64,000 bases of DNA from Dromaius novaehollandiae (Eukaryota > Chordata > Aves > Casuariiformes > Dromaiidae), in NCBI RefSeq assembly GCF_036370855.1, contig NC_088132.1:65882841-65946840 (forward strand), read 5' to 3'. The notes under the pieces were generated by a model, which ran no database searches, had not been told where the DNA came from, and saw nothing but the letters and a program-made list of their open reading frames with translations. Numbering within the stretch: position 1 is the first letter of the stretch; the number at the start of each line of letters is the position of its first letter. The position numbers were made by a program, and so were the translations under genes. Below, in pieces: positions 49,601 through 61,600 of this stretch.

Positions 49601-52600
49601 TTATGGTTCCCCATGTAAACATTTTTTATGCTGCTAGTAGATTTATTTTCCTTTGCATGTAACTGTATTTGTTGTATACTAGTTTTCAATACTGACAATA
49701 AATAATTTATCATGTCAAATCAATGGATAATCTTCATCCATAATAATAACTTCATCCTAATGCCCTAATCCTTTTCTTAAGATAACAGAGAATGAAGCTG
49801 TTGCCCTTTCTTCCCCCAACAAATAACCTTCTTATCCTCCTTTAGGGAACTCACTGAGCTTCTCTGGAAAGGCGAAGAAGGGTTATTCTTCATTTTTAAT
49901 TACTACCATACTTTTTCAGAAAAACAACTTTCATGCAATTAATCAAGATTTTGAAGAATAGTTGCAAAGGAACCCTGCATGTAAACACAAGCACTTTAAT
50001 TAAAAGTGAAACTCATTAATCAGACCAAATGCTGGAGCGAAAGAGAAAAATGAGCATCTTCATTAATCAAACAGACATAAACTGGTTTTCCAAGCACCAT
50101 AATTTTCTTTAATGCAATTACCACTGGCACCTGCAGGAGTTCTATCGTAGGTCAAAGGTCCAAACTGACCATTCATTTTTAATAATCTTGTTTTATGATG
50201 GAGTAAGTAGCAATTTAGTAAAGTTTTTCTTGTTACAGTGGGAGCCTCAGGTGAGAAGAAGGGTGACAGATAGGAAAGCAAACTGTGTTTTCATTTAGCT
50301 CCACATGGAAGTAGTGGAAAATACACAGCTCTGAGAGCACAGGGTTTAGATTTTGTGAAGCCTTTCTTCCTTAGTTTGTGAAACTACTCAAATTGCTCTG
50401 GCAAAAATGCAAACCCACATGCCAGAAAAGATTTTTTTTGACAGAAATGGGTGCCAACAGTCTTTCACTGCTCTGTGTCCTTACCCTGCAGGACAACTCT
50501 CTCACACAGATGAGTTTGTCAGCTAGCAAAAGTCACGGAGGCTGTGGGGGAAGTGTTTTCATCTGTTTCGGTAGACTCAGCTATCAGTTATACCTTGGCT
50601 GGTATAAAACCTGCTGTGATAAATACTCCCGAGGAAGCTCCACTCCCTGCGGCCGCCCCGCAGCTCTGGACCCACATGCCTGTGCGGTGGCCGGCAGCGG
50701 CTTCTCCTAGCCCTCCGCTCCCTGCTGGATTCGACCCCAGCACCCACCACCACCTAGCTTCACCCCCACGCTCTCCGACTCTGCTCCTGAAATTGGCTTT
50801 CAGTGGTTTGACAATACATACTTAAAAGAGGTGTAGTCCAATACTGTTTTTCAACTAGCTACAATAATAGCAATTAGACAGTAACTGTCGGCCCTGAACA
50901 CATGGAACGAAAGAGCTTTTCGGTTTGTTTGTTTTGCTGCTTAATTAACTAAATGCTCGACTTGCATGTGAATCATGAAGTGCTGCCTTTCTAAAAGAGT
51001 TTACTAACCAAAGTAGAACCACATTTCCATCAGCACCAACTGATACATCAGTAGTGTCATCGTCATCTAAGTCTCTATGGCCATCTACTGATCTTCCAAA
51101 GAATTGGAGCCGTTGTCCAAAAGCAGAATCTGATCCTAAAATTTTCTGGAAAAGAGAGTTTGATTACTGAGTGGACACAAGAGTGCTTAAGCTTTCAGAT
51201 AGCAGCCCAAGCAATGGATTTTTGCATACATTCCCTGTACATGAAATGCACTGTTTAAGCAAATACTTTTGCAGATGTTTTCTCAATTTTTTAAGCAGCT
51301 TTTCCTCCCCTGTTACAGCAGACAATGAACTAGACTTCCCTGTCTTGTCCCTTGTCTTCCTCTGTCAACTAACGGACTGCTATATGCCATTAGTGCTTAC
51401 TGGAAACTTTTTCCATCCCACACTGAGCAACTAAAAAAGTAGGAAGTTTAACAGGACTTCTAACAAATAATTTCTCCAACCAGAAAATTTGCATGGAAAG
51501 TGACACTGTAATTATAACTACTACATATAATACTGTATATTTATCATTTACAGAGCTGAGATTTATCTAACTTTCATTGTTGTGCATCAGTCCTAAAAAT
51601 AACAGCTGTCAAAAATGTACAGGAAATTAGTTCACTTCACACACAGGCACAAAAAAAATATAACAGCCTCAGATGGAGCATCCTGCAAGTCATTTTTCTC
51701 TGTACACTTCAGCTGTAAGCACCATAACATCATTCAGAACACACTGACAGCTGATGTAAGGAGAGACACAAAACTTGAAATAAGTCATGCAAATAACCAT
51801 GTTCCTTTAAGAGGATGAAACAATAGCCAATAAAAAGAAAGCCAATCATTCAGTTTTCCTCTAGCAGATCTGAAGGCACTGAGCACAGCATTATGTAAGA
51901 AAGTTATTTACCTGAGAATATTTGGTACGTATAGTTTTTTGATATCCATTGTAAATGTAAATTGCTCCAGAGTTTTGGCTTTCCAGTGGTGCACCTATTA
52001 CAACATCATTAAAGCCATCTAAATCAATGTCTGCAAGTGTTGCAATCGCTGATCCAAAGCGAGAGTTTTCTAACCTTTGTGGACCTTCCAAGAGTTCTTG
52101 TTGATCCAAAATTCCCTTTAAAAAACGAAAATGAAGAAAAATCAAAAACACAACTGTCATTTCAGCAAATTAGACATAAGACCAGTATCTATGTGGATTG
52201 TTTTTTGTTTTTGTTTTTTTCCTAATATGTTCCCCTTGGACTCCCAGTCCTGAATTCCTTCCCCATTGTATTGCCCATTCAGTTTGCATTATATCTCAGA
52301 GTCTTGGCAAATACTACACAGCAAAATTAAAGCATGCTATGGAGTGCTACAGTAACAGCAAATATAACCATATGTATGAAGCTTAAATGCTCTCACTGTC
52401 CTCATCTGACTGTTCTGAAAATTTCACAATACATTGAAAAATATGGTTTCCAATTTTGGATTACCAGTTTTTATGCAGAGGGAATGGAAATTATGTAACT
52501 GGACATAATTCTTTGAAATAGAAATGGAATTTCCTAACTAAACTAATGCAAAAAACATGTGTTCAAATGCTAAACTCCTGACCTCTCTAGTGCCAATAAG

Positions 52601-55600
52601 GAAAGAAAGGTTAGAGAACTGTAAATAGTCACATTCATATTAGTTTAAATTGAGCAAATACCTTTCTCATCTTTAACCTCAGTTATCACACTGTACTTAA
52701 AATTTTAGAAATTTCAGCCAAGCTATTTATTCAAAATGACTAGAAAAGTATAATGTGCACAACGTAGGCAAGCTACACAAATCCATGGTTTTTTTTTTTT
52801 AAGTCATTCTTTCATTATTCTCAACATTTCATTTTAAATAATTTTAAATCTACATTTAACAAAGACTAAAATCTGTAGGGATAGTCGTCTTCTTCAGTTT
52901 CCAAAACAGGGGAAAGAAAATCCATTTTTCTTTTCTTCTGTATTTTGTGCCTAATGACACAGTCACAGTGACCAATGTCTGTTGCCAACAGTACAGCTTC
53001 CAGTACTTCCATCTACCCTGAAATTGCCCTGAATTGCAGTTTCATATAGGTCTAGGATGCTCTAACATGGGACTGCTGCTGGAAAGGGCAGTCCTTCCTC
53101 TCTATTTATTTCAGTCCAGTTTACCTAGTAGAAATGCCATATTCTGTTTTCTCTGATTAATTGCACATATTAATTTTCTTCATATATTCAGATATCCATG
53201 ATTGTTTGTGAGACTGTTCAAAGGTGCCATAATGTTAATACAAATATTATGAAAACACCTACCACAGGTCTGAATAAAAAACACAGTCAGTCAAGCATCA
53301 GACAAAATAACACGGCCTTGCTGACAAAAGAAACAACATGAGTAAGAGCAACCATTTAGTGTGAAAGTCTGCAAACCACACGCCAGCAGAAGAGCATTTA
53401 TTAGAATCATTTTGGGGCTACTACTTAGGTGTTGAACAGATTTGCCAAAATCAATTGGCAAATGATTGATTAGCAAAAGCCTTAAGCTAAGCTTTTCAGA
53501 GAAGTGGTCAACGTTGTGTTGTATTTGTGTACAGTGTCTAGCACAGCACCTAAACCCTAACCAAACTTTTGGTTATGTCTATGCTGCTAAATAAAAGGAG
53601 GCCAAGAAGCGACCTAGAGAAGCAGACGCCTGATCATGAATACTGTTGAGCTATTAGCTTGCTTAGTGGCTCCATTTTGGACTGCTCCAGCTGGCTTATT
53701 CCCAGGTTATGTACACAAGTGGTTCCAGGGAAAGGTTGCAGCTTGATTCTAGGAAAGAGAAGGGAGGAGACTGCACTGGGAAGGGCTCTGTCCACAGGCC
53801 TCTAACCCTGTCCCGTGTAGCTTTGCACCATTTGCCCATGCCCCTATGCTCCATCCCTAGGCAAAGCACATGCTCTGTTTCTCTTTATAAAAACACCACT
53901 CACGTTATTTTAAGCACTTTGAACTGGGGAAAAAAAAAATACACCGGGCTTTAGGGTCACAGGGACATCACTTGGGGCCCACAAGAGATCTGGAACCAAG
54001 GGTTTTGTGGTACAGATGTGGCCAGTCTGCTTTGGAAGAAGCCAGCCATCACTCTCTGGTCTTCTGATTTAACAGAACAGACAAGGCTGGTAAGTACTAT
54101 TGCAGTTTGAACTGCTTTTTCCTTGGCAAAACTTCAGTCCAGGGAACAACAACAAAACCCTTCAGCTGCAAAGGAAAATACCTGGACTTGTACCAGGACT
54201 GATGAGGATACAAGCACTCAATTCCAGCACCACAACAGTTTCATTCCTACCTTTGTGATGGAAAACATGTATACTCTCCCTTCCTCTTTCTTCAGGTCAT
54301 TCATAAACATCGGTGCACCTACAAGCAGCACATCTGTAACAGAATCTCTGTTAATGTCCACTGAACACACCACACTGCCAAAGTAGGAGCCAATCTGAAA
54401 TCAATAATAAGAAAGTCATGTTTATATGTGGACTTTGTAAAGCAAAATGTTTTAGCATCTGATCCTGCAAACTCTTACACCCAGAAATAGTCCAGTACTA
54501 ATAAATGAAACTGCTCATTGGAACGAAATTATTATATAACATCCTACAATGTTTGCATAATCATGCGTCCACTGTCTTCGTCCAGTAACTACTGCTATAG
54601 TCTTACCACTCAGCAAGAAGAATGCAAACAGAGAATCTGATTTACTCTCAGATTTGTCTGATTAAAACGAAACAACAAAACCTTATAAACTTTTAGCCCT
54701 TTCTCAAATGAGGAAAAGAGAATGAGCTTCCAAATCCTGCTTTTAATGTCATCTACTTCACAACTTCCCGGGCAGAGTGGAGGTCACTGAGCCTCTGACA
54801 ATTAGAATTGCTGACAAAATGATATATTAAGTGGCTACATATTTTATCTTTTACACTAAATGAATGATTCCCTAAAATGTTGTTTAAGAGTTAGTTAACC
54901 TCAGTGAAACAGTCTAGAGGCAGAAAAAAGTGCACATAAGATTCTAAATGTTTTGCAAGAAATATGAATTTTCAAAACAAATGCAGTGTCATTTACTCCT
55001 GTGCTAAAATCTGTGATCATGAACAGAATGTACTTGCCTGCTCGCCTCTGTGGGACTGCACAATTGTGATATTACCATGGCTGTCAACATCATAAACCAC
55101 AACTCTGCCAGTATAGTTGGATCTTGGTGCACCAGCAACAAAATAGACAGAGTTTTGAGTTGAGAGAATGGCAACAGAATAACCTGGGGGAAGAAGCCAA
55201 CATACAACATGTGTAAGAGACCATTAACTACAAGTTGTCAGTTCGTTATCCATAAAAGCTGAGAGGATGGATCAACCTGGTGCATTAGTGGCAGAGGACA
55301 ATACTTCCATACCATGGGTAAGTGGCCACATATGCATCAGTCTTCTGGAGAGAAGAATGACACAGTTGAAGCAGAATGATCGGGTTGAAGCAGGTTTACA
55401 GAATAGCATGGACAATAGTCTAGCCTATTCAGTAAAAAGTACACCACAAAAATGTCATGCTTATGAAGGAGATAGGAAAAAGACTGCAAAAAGTAGCCTT
55501 GGAACGAAGAAGTGAAGAGAAACATGAGATCAACTTTTGAGCCAGTCTTCAAATTGGAGAGGAACACCTGACTTCTGCAAAGCTCTCAGTGCGTTTTCCC

Positions 55601-58600
55601 ACAGCACACAAAACCACAGCCCAGTACTTTGGCTGAATACAATTGGCCATATTAATAGCTTGTCAGCTGAAGGGCTTATATTGCTTGAACTTCTTTGAAC
55701 ATTTTAATCCTCATCCCCAGTATTATAACACTATTTGCTTTCAAGAAACATCTTTTAATATCTGCAAATATTTTAAACATGAGTTGGCACTGTAAAGCTA
55801 GTATTACTACATATCTTACATTTCTGTGGTTTTAGTGCAGTACATTTATTTTATTCAGGAGATTAAGCCACCTAGGCCACCGGTTCCTCACTAATAAGGC
55901 ATACAACCATTTGAAGTGAGAGGGTGCAGAGCTGAATAGGGGCTGCACTAGCAAGCTGGGCTGAGTTTTTTAGCTTGGGTTCCCCACTTGTATGGAGAGG
56001 TCCTGGGGGGACAGAAGGAGGTGGAAGAGAAATGAGGAGACAGCAACATAGTGCCCTGAGGAGTAAGAAAAGGCAATGACATTGTTTGCACCAAAAAGAT
56101 TAAGAACAAAACTCTAGAAAGTTCCTGGTGGAGAAGTATTGATAGGAAATGATTGGACCTTTTAGGAGTTATTCTAGAAGTGGGAAGAAAGAAAATTCAA
56201 AGATATCAGACATGCAAAAGAACTAGTCCTGATTAGGCTGGGTTTATTTTTTCATTGTATCAGATAGAAGTACTACTAAGCCGTACGAAAACAGTACATA
56301 TTAATGGGGAAAACAGCATTTCATTAAATAACTTCAGGGATAAGAAAGCCAAAGTTGCTTAATATAGTTGTACTATTCAGAGGCGAACTGCCAGAGCAAG
56401 CAGGTTGTAGGTTTGCAGAAAAGATTTCACACTATGTGGCAGACAAATAAACTGAGAAAACAAACTGTCTTGCTTTACTGGCTAACAAAAACGTGTTAGA
56501 AAACAAATGGGGCTTACAAATAAGACTTCAGTTAAACTGAAGGAATATTCCTAAAACTATAAACTGAACTGGAAAAGGTCAAGAAAAGAGAGAGCACAGA
56601 TGAAACGATACCAAATCAATCAACTTCTGATCGGCATGTAACTGGGGAAGTAAATAAGGAGTATTAAAATTAAAGGTACACAAAATGATCAGTATGATAT
56701 AGTAAGTAGCCTTTTCAAATCTCATGATTTCTTATGTCTTTGTCATAGGCCCCAATTATTCTTGCAACTTAGCACATTGGTATTAGCAGAATTTTAAAAA
56801 ACACAATAGAAGTCTCATTTAGTGATCTATTGACCAGCATAAAATCTATTCAGATGCAAAATTCTTCTTGTTTTTCCAAATCAGTTCTTAACAGGAATCT
56901 GGCTAGAACAGAATTTTCAAAGTTCTTTATTGTCTGGATAAACATCTGACACATTTCAAGATTTATATTTCAGCCCTTTACCTAGATATGAGCTATGATT
57001 TCTGTCCTGTAGAATTTTCTCAAATACATGACTTGGAAAGGTGGTCACTTTGTTTGAAGCCTCCTGAACTACTGTTCCACTCCAGTCGTAAGCCCCAACA
57101 GCACCCAACAGTAGAACATCCTTTAAAAAAATAAAAACAGCGTTTTAGAACTATCTATTTCAGAAAAAGTGTGGAGGATGCTGAAGTTACCATAGGTATA
57201 TAACATCACTGAGTTTTAGCCAGTGCTGTAGTCTAATGAATGCAAACAGTTGCCTGGAGTTCTTCATAGTGTTACCATCTCTGTGCTGGAATTTACTTCC
57301 CTATTAAATGGCATTATCACATTATTGAAAGAAGATAAGTGACTTTTTTAGCTCCTAGGCCACTACGACTCGAGATAAAATGGATTAAAACACTGATAAT
57401 CTCTTAGCCTGTCCACGCTGTGGTTGGGCTTGATAAGTCTTTTAGGTACTCATGATACTCAGAAAAGTGTCAAAGTGGTAAGTAAGAAGGAACGAAAGCC
57501 CACTTTTTGTGGGCTTCAGTTTTTGTGTTCAAATGCAAATGACAGTACACAAAAGCTGACAGAAAAAGATATAAAATTTCATCTTCTACGTGTATTGTAA
57601 GGAAATGTCATTGAGAGGACAGTTAAATCTAAAATCCAAATGAATATATAGACAACCTTTGACTTCATGCAGAAAATAAATGTAATTTAAATAATTCATA
57701 TTATTAAAATTCTTTCATCACTTAACAGAGGTATTGTGCGATAGAAACAGGATGTACCACTTTCCTGAACAAACACTAAAACATTTTTAATTTTTGCCTT
57801 TTCCTAGTATCAAGTGCTCAGTAAATCATAACTTTAATTTGCACTAACATAGAGAACTTTTTAAAAATTATTTCACTCATTTTTAAGGGCTGAGAAAAAG
57901 GGATAAGACTTCATATATTTTCAGTTGGAAACTGCTTGAATCACAGTTGGATCTTTACAGAGAGGGCCTACTTGGTCAAGATAATATTACAACTGATTAG
58001 CATGAAAAATAGAAACAATAATAAATCAGATATAAGTGAAATGTACTTTAAACAAATGTTATTAATGCTATAAATACTGGACAAATTCTTTTCAGACTTG
58101 ATTTATTTACATCCAGGTCAGTGCCCAGAAACAAGACAGTTTTACAATATTGTTTCAATTCTTCTGAGTTATTCAACTGCAAAATGTCATGTTGGAACAA
58201 CGGAGCTTTTCAAGCTACGTGAACTCAGCAATCACCGAATTCCTTGGATTAACTTGTCTCAAAACCATTATAATCAAAGAAACTATTATTTAGCTTCATT
58301 TATTAATGCATATCTTTTCCTTCTCAGAAATATATACCATCAACAAACATATTAGAAGTCATTTTTGTGGTGTTGAAGTAAAAATAAAATAAAATAATAA
58401 TAATTTGACACTATCCTGATGTTAATTATAGTAACCTTGACATTTGACACTAATCTTAAAACTGGGTCATCATTTTATTAGTCCTGTTTTGTTGCATTTC
58501 TATGCATTCATGTCTACATAATCACATCTATTTATATGATTAAATAATTAAATTCACATACCTTTTTCTGTGAGTAATATGCACTGAAGCCCACTTGTGA

Positions 58601-61600
58601 CATTTCCATTTGGAATGTATCGCCTTGATCTGTACCTGGTGTAAAAAGTATTTGCATATGTTTAACCTTACAGAACAATACAGTAGATCCAGTTCTGCTG
58701 CCTTTGAGAGTAGCAATATGAGGACTATATGTAATTTGTCCTCTTCACCAAATCTATCCATTCTTCTTAAAATATTTCCAACATTTACAAACAATGGAAA
58801 TCTAATATCTGATAAATAGTAATATATTTTGCTAAAAGTTCCTTCAAAAGAGGCAGATGATGATGGGAAAGATGGCTTGTAACAGTCATGCATGGTACTG
58901 TCTGTCATGGTGGCTAATGCGTTTTCATGTTCTCTAGGAAGCACTAATAATGCACTGGAGTTAACAAGTTCAATAATTGAATATTTACAACCTTCAAATG
59001 AATGTTTATCATCATATTTGCTTTCTAAAAACTGTTGTAATGGTCTTAAATACTGTGATGTGCAGGAAACTTTCTTATGCTTAAACAGATGAGACTCGAG
59101 TAAAGAACATAACAGGAATTCAGTAGGAGTACTTAACAAAACCCAGGAAGAAGAAGGGGCTCAAATGATCCACTTGATTTTATTAGCAGCATGGGCCTGG
59201 TTAAGAACAAAAGCAGCTGAGAGAGAGGGGGAAGATTTCACCTTGAGCAGAGTAAGGCTGCAACCACAAAAGCTTCTCAGAGAGGGCTGAAGTCTCCCAA
59301 GCAAGGTCTAAATTTGACTTTAAAAAGCTGGCTTTCAGGAGATGAAGTGCCATTGACTTATCTCTTCAGCATCTTCATGCAAGTTGTACACTGACAACTC
59401 TAGGCAATGCTAGGAAAGGAGTCTGGTAAAAGCTACAGATTGCATTACTGTACCTTGGCAATTTTTGATTTGCTTTTCATTTTTACACTTGCTTGGTGTT
59501 AACAGAGAAATGCAGGTGAATCTAACAAGCAAAAAAGATACCTTTGCTTCTCCAGTGATAGTAGGTCTAAACACATTTGAATGCATATGGACAAACCCTC
59601 AGAAGATGCCTGAAACCTACGACTTTATTGACATTTTCAGAAACTGGGGGACAATTCCCACCAATCTGCCTCATTAGCTGGGAGAATAACCGGGGGACAG
59701 GCTGTGAAAACCAGAGCCCTTTTGGTAAGCAGCGAGCAGCCCACCGTTCCAGGTACTCGTGACTTTCACAGTAGTACACTGAGATGAAGCCAATTTAAAT
59801 CCTCAGCTGGAAGAATCTGATCTGATTTTTTAGATACAATGAGTATTTTACCTTCTATGCTAAAAATGCGCTCGCCAAGTGTTCCTGCTTCTTCTAGCAG
59901 TGCAGCCTCAGATGACACATTAAAGAAATACTTGTCTGTTGGATGACTAGCAATTCCTTTGATTTCTTTGATTAAGTTTTTAGTATCAAGTTCATGTCTG
60001 ATTAAGTAACCCAAAACCTTGAGGAAAAAAAAGAACAAAAAAGGAAGAAAAGAAAACTATGGTGTTACTCCATTTCCTTCTGTATCACCTGTATTCAATA
60101 TTTACAAAACAATAAAAATAAAGTTACTTTCATTCATATTACCAAACTGCTTATCAGACTACATTCCTATACAATGGACCATTCAAATAGTAAAAGACAA
60201 CTAGGGCAAACCCTGAAGTTGCTCAGGGTATATTAGTTCTGCTTTTTCAGCTAACTAAAGAGAGCCAATATTCCACTAGTTCATACAGATGAATTCCACC
60301 TAGTTTCAGTCTCACCAGTGTAAACAATACGTGCATTATATACAGCTTATATATAGAACACACACATTCATGCATATACACCAAAATGACCTTTCCAAAA
60401 TTGCAATAACATACATAATTATAGAAATACTTACAGCAATGCCAAATCTGGTTATATTGTCTTCATTGCATTTACCTATCACTGCTTGCAAGTTGGAGCC
60501 ATCATGTGATTCACCATCTGTTACAACGACCATTACTTTCGTGGCTGTTGGGCGTCCCCCCGATTCGGGAGAGAAGGCATAACGTCTGTTATAAAATATT
60601 AGATGTATCAGATGTAAAATTATAAGGGATGGAATTCTGCCTACATATTTAAATAAATGTGTTCATCATAGACTTGGAACAAACTGCATCCGTAGTGATT
60701 TTTTATTTCTAAGTTAAAAATCTTAAATAATATTTTTCAATAGTGCTCCTGATAGTTTGTTCTCAAAGCACAGCTCAAAGAACTGTCAAAAAGATAAGGT
60801 AGGAAGTGGGGAAAAAATAAAAACAAGTATGGCTGGATATTGCTGGTAGAAATGTAGATTCTAGGAAAAACAAATTTTTTGTACAAATATTTCTGAATAA
60901 AATGTTTTTTTTGTCAGATCTAGCATCAAAATTTTTGTGACACCAGAGTAGTCAGGAACTGGCTCCACTAACTTCAAACAACAGGTGAGGTAGACTGAAA
61001 ACAGGTCTCTTCATACTACCAAAAATTTTGGTTCCACTTAAGGAAGAATCTGTCCGTAAGTAGGCCATTGATTCAGTTGGTATTTAGGAAAAAAGTATAG
61101 TCCTTGACCCAACTGCAAAACAGCATCTTCCTAATGAGGAACAAACCTGATTTGTATACGTATTCAGAGTCATGGTAGGTCATTTTAAGTTCTTCCTATA
61201 TTTCATACTGCTAGTGCTGCATTGAGAGACTGGCACTGGACAAGAGATTTTATTTTCCCTACAGTCAACCAAGGCCTGACTTGCAAATACAAATGTTACA
61301 GTCTCCCTGAATCAATGGATAAACTTTGCTCCTTTCAACAGTTTTGTATCTTCCCTAAAAGATTGTCGGCAGTGTTTGGTGCACTGTCATGTTAAGGCAT
61401 TTCAGACAGTCCCTTGGGTTCCACAACTACTTTATTAGGGTAGAATTTAACCCAATGGGATATGCTTTTCAGCAAGCCTAGTTTATGCATCCCTATACTG
61501 TTCTGCACTGGGCACTGTAAATGTACCTGGTGGATTCTGCCTGGTGCTGCGAACCTCCTCAGAGGCTCTGAGCACTTGCACTCCCAATGGGACAAGAATC

